Below, piece after piece: positions 36,773-45,024 of a DNA stretch of 64,000 nucleotides (the stretch's first letter is position 1; the number at the start of each line of letters is the position of its first letter). The notes under the pieces are model-generated. The model was given only the letters and a program-made list of their open reading frames with translations, ran no database searches and was not told the origin of the DNA. The DNA is taken from assembly GCA_002838945.1 (NCBI GenBank), contig PGXB01000013.1, forward strand, positions 1-64,000, given 5' to 3'. This stretch comes from a candidate division Zixibacteria bacterium HGW-Zixibacteria-1 (GTDB taxonomy: Bacteria > Zixibacteria > MSB-5A5 > GN15 > PGXB01). The position numbers were made by a program, and so were the translations under genes.

Positions 36773-37021
36773 ATGGAAATCGCTCTATTTTATTCGAAAG
36801 AGAATTCTGACCACCTTAAGGCGGCTAATCTCGTCAAAAGGGCGGTGAGGAACCTCGGCATCTCCGCTATGATTACCGAGCGCGATACGCTTACGCCTGA
36901 CCCCAGGATCGTCATCAATGGTTTCGACCTTGTCAATTTAATAGAGCAGCCAGGGAAAGGCAGCGGAGCAAAGTTTTCTTATGATTCGGTTTTGAAGGCG
37001 CTTGAGAGCACCGCCTGGTAG
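36773..37021 (+). CDS. Small conserved-looking protein, unknown function
   Basis: This 82-residue soluble protein begins with a beta strand (MEIALFYS), then a helix (HLKAANLVKRAVRNLG). PDPRIVINGFDLVNL follows, a pattern reminiscent of thioredoxin-like or glutaredoxin-like small folds, but without a CxxC. It has AGAGG nine bases before its ATG and its own possible promoter. I do not recognise the family. Confidence 0.55.
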   Translation: MEIALFYSKENSDHLKAANLVKRAVRNLGISAMITERDTLTPDPRIVINGFDLVNLIEQPGKGSGAKFSYDSVLKALESTAW

Positions 37022-37223
37022 AATTCTTACATTACGTTTTAAATCGATACAACCATATTGGGGCTATACGTCTGTTTGACGTTACAGGTCTGCCCGGTAT
37101 CTGTCCCTCAGAGAACGGATTGATCGCGATTTGTACCGAGCGGTACGTAAAAAAACAAATAACATAATTCCCGCCTAATCCTAATCTGTTGTAGTCCAAT
37201 AGCTTGATGTCTAACTCCGGCAT

Positions 37224-37238
37224 TGGCACAAAGTTTGT
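37224..37238 (+). promoter_or_regulatory. Sigma-54 (-24/-12) promoter candidate before the lipoprotein gene
   Basis: TTGGCACA-AAGT-TTGT matches the TGGCACR-N4-TTGC consensus except for the final base. The GG and the -12 G are correctly 12 bases apart. It lies about 30 bases upstream of the lipoprotein start, the expected distance. A sigma-54 activator is encoded at 4541-6784. Confidence 0.5.
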
Positions 37239-37268
37239 ATGTAAGATTGGTGTTTGATGAGAACCTAG

Positions 37269-38402
37269 ATGAAAAGAGGAGCAATGAAATTAAGAAACCT
37301 TTTACTTGCGGCACTGATTCTCAGCCTGGTCGGGTTTCTTGCCGGATGCGGTGAGGACAGCACCTCGCCATCCGACGATGATCTGCTGACGATTGCCGAT
37401 GAATTCGGTGGCTATACGCCGACCGATGAACAGGCGGCCTTCGGCGATCCTGTTTTGCTGGATGATATGGACGCAGACAAAATTTATGACGACGAACTGC
37501 TGGCTTCGCCGGCGGTCGATTCCATTATCGATGAATCGATCGCGGGGGCCTATGCGCTTCGTATTGTCTGGGGATCGCTTCGGTATGATTCGACCATAAC
37601 CGAAATTACCGACTGGTCCGGTTCGCTGACGGTCAGTCGGGGGGCTGAGATTGTCCGACGGACAATCAGGTTCGAGGATGGCCAGGATTATATTCTCGAT
37701 CGCACCGACCGGACCTTGATCGAGTGGGTCTCGCTGACCACGGTCCACTTCGATGGCATTTTTGTCAACATCTATATTCCTCCGGTCGTGACCGATGATT
37801 CGGCCATGATCGCGGAAGAGCCGGTGACGGTGACCTTCGAGACCGGGCCGCTTATGGTCAGTTTCAGTACCGACCAGCTTCCCGCGCTCGATACCGTTTT
37901 CTATCTCGAGGATTCGGTCAATGCGGTCGCTTTCCACGGCTTCAAAGTGGAGCCGATGGGTTGTCCGAACGGATTTCTTGACGGCCGCTGGGGAACTGAC
38001 ACGACCGGCCTGGGCGTTTTCAACGGCCGCTGGATCGCTTCCAACGGCATGCTGGCCGGGTATATCCATGGCGAATGGGGCCAGGACAGCGCCGGCGCCA
38101 ATTATTTTGTCGGAAAATATATCGATATCAACGGCCAGTTCGAGGGCCTTCTGAAAGGCACCTATCGCTGGATGCCTTTCGGCAACATGAATGGTCTTCA
38201 GAACGGCCGGGTTCCTTGCCACGGCGGCGGCAAATTTTACGGACATTTCTATGATGCCGAACGTAACCCGATCGGGGTCCTCAAAGGGCGCTTCCGCCTG
38301 CCGAAGGACAACACCGATGGCGACATGGGTTATTTCTTCGGACGCTGGAAAAAATTCTGTTCGTCTGTTGCCACGGTCAACGATGGCATGGAGGAGCAGT
38401 AG
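37269..38402 (+). CDS. Lipoprotein with repeated GRW-type motifs
   Basis: The 377-residue protein has a clear lipoprotein signal (LLLAALILSLVGFLAGC). A mostly acidic N-terminal domain follows. The C-terminal 140 residues contain a run of related units: GFLDGRWGTD, GVFNGRWIASNG, GYIHGEWGQD, FVGKYIDINGQFEG, GVLKGRFRLP and GYFFGRWKKF. These G-x-[WFY] repeats recall MORN-like or carbohydrate-facing beta hairpins. I do not recognise the family. An in-frame ATG at 37284 is an alternative start. A -24/-12 promoter candidate precedes it and a strong terminator follows. Confidence 0.78.
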   Translation: MKRGAMKLRNLLLAALILSLVGFLAGCGEDSTSPSDDDLLTIADEFGGYTPTDEQAAFGDPVLLDDMDADKIYDDELLASPAVDSIIDESIAGAYALRIVWGSLRYDSTITEITDWSGSLTVSRGAEIVRRTIRFEDGQDYILDRTDRTLIEWVSLTTVHFDGIFVNIYIPPVVTDDSAMIAEEPVTVTFETGPLMVSFSTDQLPALDTVFYLEDSVNAVAFHGFKVEPMGCPNGFLDGRWGTDTTGLGVFNGRWIASNGMLAGYIHGEWGQDSAGANYFVGKYIDINGQFEGLLKGTYRWMPFGNMNGLQNGRVPCHGGGKFYGHFYDAERNPIGVLKGRFRLPKDNTDGDMGYFFGRWKKFCSSVATVNDGMEEQ

Positions 38403-38436
38403 TGTACCTCTCTTAGGTGGTTTGTGCATAGAGAGA

Positions 38437-38475
38437 GGGCCGGGTTCGTTTACGCAACCCGGCCCGCTATTTTTG
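38437..38475 (+). terminator. Rho-independent terminator after the lipoprotein gene
   Basis: A perfect 10-bp stem, GGGCCGGGTT with AACCCGGCCC, is followed by TATTTTTG. Confidence 0.88.
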
Positions 38476-38522
38476 TACGAGAGGCAATGGTTTTAAACAA
38501 AGTTAGGAATAACCTACCTTGA

Positions 38523-39983
38523 CTAAAACGGCAAATCATCTTCATCGTCCACTTTATTTTGCTTCGCAATATCCTGAATTATTTCCGATACTCCAAACGC
38601 CCCACTAACTTGGGAATTTCTTCTATGGGCAGCAACCATACGTGCGATTTGTTCAGGCGTAAAGGAATCAATCCCCGAAATTAGCCGCCCGATCGCAATT
38701 GAGGCAAGGTACGATGTTGACTTCTCCAGAGCCACAACTAAACCTTCCCGCATTTGAAAGCCTGTGGAGTCATTTTTAACAAGAGCATTCACAATTTTAG
38801 GCGCTAAAGATTCTATTTCGTTAAAATTTCCCGGCAATGCTTGGTGAGCTCCAAGAAAACCGTAAGGATTAATATCTATGCGAATCGGAATAATCATGAA
38901 TCCCCTTCCGAGAGCAAACCCGACTTCCTGATCTGTCCATTTACTATTATGAAAATCTTGTGTAAGTAGCGCTGCTAAGGCGTGCATTGAACACAACGCC
39001 TTCTTGATTTCAAGCTGCCATTCAACAGTAGGTTTAATATCTTCATGGGCAACAAATGACGAAATACCGTATATATGCAATTCCTGTTTTAATCTTGAAA
39101 CGGCAGTCCTATGCGCTGAGACATGGCTTATAAATAATCTCAACATTCCCGGTTCCCATAAATGCTTTCCTTTTTGTTCAGCCTCATTGTGATCACTAAT
39201 AAAACTGGTAGGCTCTATAATTGGCGCAACAACAACATTACTGATATGGTCTCTTTCAGCCGTCCGCAAAATAGATTGTGCCGTTTGTGTTATAGTCTTC
39301 TGAATTTCTTCTAATTTCAAATCGACTTCGGCAAAGAGCTCCATTGGTATGTGCAGATATAAAGTATATAGATAAATTCCGCCGTTCCAATTATCATAGT
39401 CAGTCTGCTCTATTTGTGCGGAGGCAGCTTTTAATATTTCTACAATATTATTTTTACGTTGCTTTTGGAAATATTTGGTAAGTGCAGAGATAACTACTTC
39501 TGTGCTCTCTGGAAATGGGACTTCCGCCATTGCATTATTAAGAGAATATTCGGTACCAACAAGAATTCGGCGGGCAGAGAATACCGGAGCACCTGAAATT
39601 CTGGTTTTTTCTACTATTTCCCACCCATCCTCCCCAAGATATTTATTGAATATTTTCACCAGACTTGAGACTTCATCGGTATCTGGCCTTACAATAGGGT
39701 TCACTATTTCGCAAAGAAATCTTAAGAAATCGTCATCATTCCCATACAAGAGATTGAAGCGCTTATCATAAAATATCCAATTATCTTCCCAATCGTGATT
39801 ACTTACTCGATGCTGCACTATGTCTTCATGCGCATTCTTAAAACGGTGATCTTCTGATGGCAGTTTTTCCAAATCAAAAAGCTTTGTCAGGAAACCAAGC
39901 TCCTCCAATCGGCCATTCCAGGAAATTTTTTGATTTTGTAAAGCATCAAAGATATTTCGGCGGGTTACTTCAGAAATTTTCAT
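38523..39983 (-). CDS. AbiJ-NTD/TIR fusion, candidate abortive-infection protein
   Basis: The first 140 residues of this 486-residue protein match the AbiJ N-terminal domain type 3 pattern: EVTRRNIFDAL, W-GRLEELGFL, DIVQHRVSNHDWEDNWIF and LRFLCEIVNPIVRPD. A middle helical region follows. A TIR domain starts near 282 (LRLFISHVSAHRTAVSRLKQ). The likely catalytic Glu lies in VEWQLEIKKAL, with later motifs SKWTDQEVGFALGRG. TIR domains of this class cleave NAD+; AbiJ-NTDs are thought to be sensing or regulatory modules in phage defence. It is a single-gene module of lower GC than the neighbouring housekeeping genes, with no adjacent mobile genes. Confidence 0.82.
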   Translation of the reverse strand: MKISEVTRRNIFDALQNQKISWNGRLEELGFLTKLFDLEKLPSEDHRFKNAHEDIVQHRVSNHDWEDNWIFYDKRFNLLYGNDDDFLRFLCEIVNPIVRPDTDEVSSLVKIFNKYLGEDGWEIVEKTRISGAPVFSARRILVGTEYSLNNAMAEVPFPESTEVVISALTKYFQKQRKNNIVEILKAASAQIEQTDYDNWNGGIYLYTLYLHIPMELFAEVDLKLEEIQKTITQTAQSILRTAERDHISNVVVAPIIEPTSFISDHNEAEQKGKHLWEPGMLRLFISHVSAHRTAVSRLKQELHIYGISSFVAHEDIKPTVEWQLEIKKALCSMHALAALLTQDFHNSKWTDQEVGFALGRGFMIIPIRIDINPYGFLGAHQALPGNFNEIESLAPKIVNALVKNDSTGFQMREGLVVALEKSTSYLASIAIGRLISGIDSFTPEQIARMVAAHRRNSQVSGAFGVSEIIQDIAKQNKVDDEDDLPF

Positions 39984-40106
39984 TTTGGTTTTCCTGAATC
40001 AAACTTGCTATTGTCGATCCTTATCTCACTCTTCAGAAACATTGGCAGTCTGAGTACGTCGGGTTTCTCGCTTATTCGCCGGCACTCATGCGCTCGGAAC
40101 ACCGAC

Positions 40107-41198
40107 CTACTTTTGCTTCTCCAAATGTCTTAATATTTCCCAGCGATCATTTATCTTATCCTGGTCAATATCCAATCTTAATCGCCTGGGTTTTATTTTG
40201 CTGCCGGCTTCGGGCAATCGTGAGGAGTATTTATTTTCCGGCAATCCGTCAGTGCTTCGACAAAAATATCTAAGATTGTTATCATCATCGAAAATCATCG
40301 AGCATCCTATTGCCTGTGTAAGGTGGTTGTTATCAAACTCGCCATTTTGCATTAAAATAAGAGTGATTCTATGCTCGTCCCTGAATGACATGGGCACGAT
40401 TTTAACGACGTAAAGAATCTCTTGCCCCTTATAAAAGGGAGGACTTAATTTATCCGGTGGGATCGGCAATGTCAGACCAAAGGTATGCAGATCGATCCTG
40501 CAGCCTTCCGGAATATCTTTATTAGCCTTCAAATCGAAAAGGATTGTCGAAGTGTCTCCGATTTTGGGTAGTGGAGCGACCATGATTTCATACTCGAAAG
40601 ACTCTTGTCCTCGTTGTTCCGGAAATAACTTGAAAAATACTGAATCTTTCGAGAAAAATGAGACGCGGGCATTTTCACAAGTCCTTTCAATATCATACCT
40701 TTTGGGTCCCAAATAGTGAATTGTGCCATCTTCATCAATGCACCACTGTAACGAAATACCTTTGAGATAGTTGCTGGGCAATAAATATCCCTCATGACCC
40801 TGATAATAAAATGTTATATCCCAATTGCCCGAGACCAGCGGCATAAATTCAAATGACCCGGTATATATCTGTCCCCGGTAATGTGGCCCCGGCCATACAA
40901 ACAACGTATCACCTAAGACCTGTACGACATTATCATAATAATAGAGCCTGAGAGCCCAATCCTCTTTGGCAAATGCGCTTTCAGGCAATTCCTTAATTAC
41001 TTCTAATGTGTAGCCAACCTTTACACGTTTATTTGGTTCGGGAATGTCGCGAATGGTAAATGTTCCCGTAAATACCGACGAGCGAGTGTCGGACCACACC
41101 GGGGCTCTGGTTACATCTACGGTAAATTGCCGACTAATCTGCGAATTTGCAGTGGCAGCAAAAAAAAGTAGAAGTAAGATCGGGATATTATATTTCAT
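40107..41198 (-). CDS. Secreted protein of unknown function
   Basis: This protein of about 363 residues has a signal peptide (MKYNIPILLLLFFAATANSQ) and a beta-rich mature region (TVDVTRAPVWSD, GYTLEVIKELPESAF). I chose the ATG at 41198 because it directly precedes the signal peptide; 28 further upstream residues read like non-coding sequence. No motif identifies its role. GC is somewhat lower than average. It lies between the TIR gene and a repeat-rich intergenic region. Confidence 0.68.
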   Translation of the reverse strand: MKYNIPILLLLFFAATANSQISRQFTVDVTRAPVWSDTRSSVFTGTFTIRDIPEPNKRVKVGYTLEVIKELPESAFAKEDWALRLYYYDNVVQVLGDTLFVWPGPHYRGQIYTGSFEFMPLVSGNWDITFYYQGHEGYLLPSNYLKGISLQWCIDEDGTIHYLGPKRYDIERTCENARVSFFSKDSVFFKLFPEQRGQESFEYEIMVAPLPKIGDTSTILFDLKANKDIPEGCRIDLHTFGLTLPIPPDKLSPPFYKGQEILYVVKIVPMSFRDEHRITLILMQNGEFDNNHLTQAIGCSMIFDDDNNLRYFCRSTDGLPENKYSSRLPEAGSKIKPRRLRLDIDQDKINDRWEILRHLEKQK

Positions 41199-41352
41199 AT
41201 ATATTTTGTGCGTTATAGATCCTCCGGGCCACACAGTTTTATTGCTACAATGTGGCTCCGTGGGTTTTCGCCATGGAATCACTCAATGATGTATTGACCC
41301 ACTTATGAAAGATAGATTATTTAGAAAAATTGGCAAGGGAAAAAGTGTTTCG

Positions 41353-41422
41353 GCGGCAGGTCACACGCTCACATCGGCTCGCGCCCTTCATTTCGTTCAG
41401 GGTCTACGACAAGACCTGCCGC
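41353..41422. repeat. Long palindromic (REP-like) element
   Basis: A perfect 10-bp outer inverted repeat, GCGGCAGGTC (41353-41362) and GACCTGCCGC (41413-41422), encloses an inner CCTTCATTTCGTTCAGG hairpin. The organisation, a GC-rich outer arm with an inner small hairpin, parallels the elements at 88-180 and 1707-1774, although the arm sequences differ. Confidence 0.65.
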
Positions 41423-41509
41423 AACTTTGAAAGCTTAAATTTGCATCCAATAAACTGTTATCGGCGGGTTTGTAACCCGCCGGGCGATTGTCTAAAAACC
41501 GTCCCCTAC

Positions 41510-41731
41510 ACAAAATCACCACCACTTTGTTGTTAATTCCGGCCGAGGGGTATTATAGAGGAGTATGAATATTATTATGGCTATAGGTGCGTCAAAAACA
41601 CGGTTTTTCCATGCCTCATTTAGGACAGATATTTTCTCCACGGGGGAATAAGTTTTGAATTATTTTAAAAACGCAAAAACAAACCCAATTCCGTGTAATC
41701 GAATGAAAATAAATATAGTACAAGGAAATAT
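41510..41731. repeat. Dispersed intergenic repeat, copy 2
   Basis: This segment aligns with 1290-1564 in the same orientation, without about 50 central bases. Conserved blocks include CAAAATCACCACCACTTTG, GGGGTATTATAGAGGAGT and CGCAAAAACAAA. The potential minus-strand peptide RLHGIGFVFAFLK is conserved, then meets a stop codon. Confidence 0.75.
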
Positions 41732-41926
41732 TTATGAAATATGGCATCGCCAAAACATCAATTTGATGGTAATTTGTTACGCAATGGTATATGTAATTAA
41801 TAAATGGCCGCACACTACCCCAAAATGCCGGCGGTCTTTTATTTTGTGGACAATGCTTCCACTATGCCATTATCTTAATTGCGGGAAACAGGCAAGGTTT
41901 GGAATGTTTAACCGGAGAATTGATAT

Positions 41927-42361
41927 ATGAAATGGGTAACACGTTCTCATGTCCATGTCGACCGGGTGGCGTGCCCGTGGCTGATAATTCGATTCGTTGA
42001 TTCCGACGCGGAGTTCCTCTTCGTGGCGAAATCGCAAATTGAAGACATGGTCAAAAAGGAAGGAGCCATTCCGTTCGATGCTCCCGGTGTGGAACTGGGT
42101 CATCATGACGGCAAATGTTCCTTCGAAGCCATCATTGAAAAGTATGGTTTGACCGACAAGGCGCTATTAAGAATGGCAAAAATCATCCATGCCGCGGATA
42201 CCGACCAGCTTGCCAGCGATCCGCTTGCCGCCGGCTATGAAGCGATAGCGGTCGGCTACAGTCTTCGCTTTCCGGATGATCTGGAAAATCTTGACCATCA
42301 ATTCGAGGTGCTCGATGCCCTCTATGCCTGGTGCCGTCTTGATGCGGCCAAAAACGGATGA
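41927..42361 (+). CDS. Stand-alone ChrB-type chromate resistance domain protein
   Basis: This 144-residue protein consists of the Chrome_Resist (ChrB C-terminal) domain alone: WVTRSHVHVDRVACPWLIIRF, DSDAEFLFV, ELGHHDGKCSFEAII and HAADTDQL. In ChrB this domain follows a regulatory N-terminus and senses or handles chromate. The compact free-standing form occurs without ChrA in many genomes. The conserved Cys and His residues suggest metal or anion binding. GGAGAA lies nine bases before the ATG. No chromate transporter is nearby, so a role in chromate resistance is not established. Confidence 0.82.
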   Translation: MKWVTRSHVHVDRVACPWLIIRFVDSDAEFLFVAKSQIEDMVKKEGAIPFDAPGVELGHHDGKCSFEAIIEKYGLTDKALLRMAKIIHAADTDQLASDPLAAGYEAIAVGYSLRFPDDLENLDHQFEVLDALYAWCRLDAAKNG

Positions 42362-42688
42362 CCCGCGGGTTAAACCAGTCTAAAATGGGCGGGCGCACAC
42401 ACGGATGCGCCCCTACTCAATTTATAAGCTGAAATCTATGTCTCTACTCGGCTTTATTTCCACCATAAATAAAACGCCGGCAAATGACGCTGCGTCCTTT
42501 CTGCGACACTCGCCGGCCATACGCTGAGGACGACGCCCCCCCTCAGGATAAACCGACGGCTGGGCCGGATCATCGAAGAACATCATCCTCACCTATAAGA
42601 GTAAATTGAAGCCTAAAAAATACAAGTGGATGATAAATAATTCGAAAAAGATTAACTATAGATTAAATATTCGTTAGAACGAAATTGA
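42362..42688. other. Intergenic hairpin-rich region
   Basis: There is no gene in this 327-base convergent gap. Two structured repeats are visible: GGGCGCA-n8-TGCGCCC at 42391-42412, and a longer imperfect palindrome at 42475-42517. The first may act as a terminator-like hairpin for the ChrB-domain gene, but it lacks a T run. Confidence 0.6.
42475..42517. repeat. Imperfect palindrome with GCCGGC ends
   Basis: GCCGGCAAATGACGC is mirrored by GCGACACTCGCCGGC with a few mismatches, giving a potential stem of about 15 bp. It is of REP type, distinct from the GTCGAAACC elements. Confidence 0.5.
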
Positions 42689-43924
42689 TTAATCAACGGA
42701 TAGTCTTTTAAGATCGACCGGATGTCGCCGATTGTCGAATATTTCGCATATATCGGGCGATACATGTCCGGTTTCGTGCAACCGGGCAAAATGTTCCCGG
42801 CAAACTGCATCCATGAAGGTTTCAAAATTATCACGGAACCGTGCGACAGAAAACCTGATGGCATTGTCGCGGATTACATAAGGATTGAACGGCCGAAAAT
42901 GCTCGAACTGCCTGACCGCATCGACAATCGAAGCGCTGTCCTGCCGGTGGAAAAATATTCCGGTGACACCATCGATAACCGTTTCCCTAGCGCCGCCCGC
43001 TTTATAGGCAATTACCGGTGTCCCGCAAGCCTGCGCCTCGATTGGGAGAATGCCAAAATCCTCCTCGGCGGCAAAGACGAAGGCTTTGGCCCTCTGCAGG
43101 TAATCTTTCAAGACTGCCGTAGGCTGGAAGCCGAGAAATTCGACATTATCGGAAGCCTTGCTTTTTATCTTGGCAAATTCCGGCCCGTCACCGATGACGA
43201 TCAGTTTTTTGTCCGGCATTTTGGAGAAGGCTTCGACAATGATATCAATTTTTTTGTAGGGCACCATCCGCGAGGCGGTCAGATAGAAATCTTCCTTTTG
43301 CGTGTGGACGGCGAAGTTGTCCACATCGACCGGTGGATAGATAACATCCGCTTCGCGGCCATACACTTTTTTGATTCGCCGCCGGATATAATCGGAAATG
43401 GCAATAAACCGATCAACCCCGTTAGCGGTCCGGTAATCCCACAACCGTATCCGGTGGAGAATAAACCGTGCCAGCCAGCTTTTAAGACCCCTGGTCAGGC
43501 CGGATTCTCTTAAGTATTGATGGGTCAGATCCCAGGCATAACGCATGGGGGAGTAGCACATGCAAACATGAAGCTGATCCGGGCCGGTGATGACCCCTTT
43601 GGCGACGGCATGACTGCTGGAAATGATAAGATCATAACCGGACAGGTCGAACTGCTCGACGGCAAAAGGCATCAGCGGCAGATATGAACGGTATTTTGTT
43701 TTCGCTTTGGGGAGCATTTGAATGAATGATGTCTTTACTTCTTTATTCTTAATGAATCCTTTCAGATGATCCGGCAGAAACTCTACCTGCGCATAGAGAT
43801 CGGCGTGCGGGAACAGGTTGAGCATCTGCTCGACCACCCGCTCCGAGCCGGAATAATCGACGAACCATTCGTGGACTATGGCCACTCTCAAATGACTGAA
43901 ATCGAATCCGGATTCGGTACTCAT
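42689..43924 (-). CDS. GT4-family glycosyltransferase
   Basis: The 411-residue cytosolic glycosyltransferase has a GT-B fold. The N-terminal domain starts LRVAIVHEWFVDYSGSERVVEQ, with its donor loop. The C-terminal Rossmann half carries GDGPEFAKI and the EX7E-type motif EEDFGILPIEAQACGTPVIAY. The style resembles WbaZ-like mannosyltransferases; the donor is inferred only. It is the last gene of the wzz-epimerase-GT unit, and its start overlaps the epimerase stop by four bases. Confidence 0.9.
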   Translation of the reverse strand: MSTESGFDFSHLRVAIVHEWFVDYSGSERVVEQMLNLFPHADLYAQVEFLPDHLKGFIKNKEVKTSFIQMLPKAKTKYRSYLPLMPFAVEQFDLSGYDLIISSSHAVAKGVITGPDQLHVCMCYSPMRYAWDLTHQYLRESGLTRGLKSWLARFILHRIRLWDYRTANGVDRFIAISDYIRRRIKKVYGREADVIYPPVDVDNFAVHTQKEDFYLTASRMVPYKKIDIIVEAFSKMPDKKLIVIGDGPEFAKIKSKASDNVEFLGFQPTAVLKDYLQRAKAFVFAAEEDFGILPIEAQACGTPVIAYKAGGARETVIDGVTGIFFHRQDSASIVDAVRQFEHFRPFNPYVIRDNAIRFSVARFRDNFETFMDAVCREHFARLHETGHVSPDICEIFDNRRHPVDLKRLSVD

Positions 43925-45024
43925 CGGGCAGTTTCCTTCTCTTTGGCAGGATCATTGCCCGTTTTCAATTCGGACGCGGTCAATTGTTCGATTATTTCAG
44001 GCGGTCTCTTCAGGGTGATTTTGTCGCGGCGAACATGCTTTTTCTTCAGCGGCATATCGCCGAAATCTTCGGGAGCAACCTTGTGCCAGTGGTGCAGTGA
44101 GCTTTCGAAGGTGTATCTGAAATAAAAGCCTTTTTCCATCAGGGCGCCGGGGATAATATGCGTCGGAGTGGCCGCCTTCTTGACTCTGACCGGATGAATC
44201 GGATTGCGAAATCCCAGAATCTTCTGAATGGTTTTAGAAACCGGCAGCAGAATCCAGAGCGGTATCGGCAGTACCAGCGCATTGGTGCCGTTGAACCGTT
44301 TTATCACATCGACCACTTCGGCGAGCGGCTGGGTCGGGGTTTCGACATAATTGTAGCAGAAAAAATCACGGTTTATGCCCATGGTAAAATCGATGCTGTC
44401 GAGAAAACCGTAAATGTAGCCGTACGATTTATATATTCCGGGAGAGCCGGGGAAAGCAAAATAGCCTTTTTTAATGGCCCGAATCATCCGCATGATATTG
44501 CCCGGATCACCGGGACCATAGAGCACACCCGGTCGGGAGATGATCAATCTTCGATGTGGATAGGCCCGTTGCCACATCTCATGAATCAATTCGGCGGGAT
44601 ATTTGGAGCCGCCATACGGGGTGGAGGGCTGTATCGGCGAAAATTCATCGGTGGGGCCGGTGGTCGGCCCATAAACCGAAATGCTGCTGGTGAAATAGAT
44701 ACTGTCACAGCCGACCGCATCGGCATAGGCGCAGACATTATGCGCACCCTTTAGATTGGTTTCGAAATATTCTTCGCGAATATGTCCCGGCTCGCGGTGC
44801 ACCGCCGCCAGATTAAAAATCCATTCCGGCCGGAAATTAATTAATTCGACCGGGATGGATTTGCGGACATCGGTGAATGAGGTCGAGATGCCGGGTTGGC
44901 CGGCAAGAATGCTTGGCCTGATGTCGGCCAGATGAACATGGTCGAATCTTTGGGTTTTTAGCAGATGCTGCGCCAGATGTGTCCCGACAAAACCGGCGCC
45001 GCCGAAAATAACACAGCTTCTCAT
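43921..45024 (-). CDS. NAD-dependent sugar epimerase/dehydratase
   Basis: The 367-residue extended SDR enzyme has the NAD-binding GGAGFVGTHLAQHLL at the N-terminus, the catalytic Ser in SSISVYG and YxxxK in PYGGSKYPAELI. It should act on a nucleotide sugar for the polysaccharide made by this cluster. The C-terminus is longer and more basic than in GalE-type enzymes. It overlaps both the Wzz-like and GT4 genes by four bases, so the three are translated together. Confidence 0.88.
   Translation of the reverse strand: MRSCVIFGGAGFVGTHLAQHLLKTQRFDHVHLADIRPSILAGQPGISTSFTDVRKSIPVELINFRPEWIFNLAAVHREPGHIREEYFETNLKGAHNVCAYADAVGCDSIYFTSSISVYGPTTGPTDEFSPIQPSTPYGGSKYPAELIHEMWQRAYPHRRLIISRPGVLYGPGDPGNIMRMIRAIKKGYFAFPGSPGIYKSYGYIYGFLDSIDFTMGINRDFFCYNYVETPTQPLAEVVDVIKRFNGTNALVLPIPLWILLPVSKTIQKILGFRNPIHPVRVKKAATPTHIIPGALMEKGFYFRYTFESSLHHWHKVAPEDFGDMPLKKKHVRRDKITLKRPPEIIEQLTASELKTGNDPAKEKETAR

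Larger units (their letters stand above)
41199..41926. other. Repeat-rich intergenic region
   Basis: No gene is seen in 728 bases. The region contains a long palindromic element (41353-41422), a compact hairpin CGGCGGGTT-tgt-AACCCGCCG (41462-41482) and the second copy of the dispersed repeat (41510-41731). The remaining 195 bases before the ChrB-domain gene are AT-rich and featureless. Confidence 0.6.

Noticed and set aside
37302-38429. A 375-codon minus-strand frame opposite the lipoprotein
   Set aside because: The plus-strand frame has a clean lipobox, promoter and terminator; the minus frame has none.
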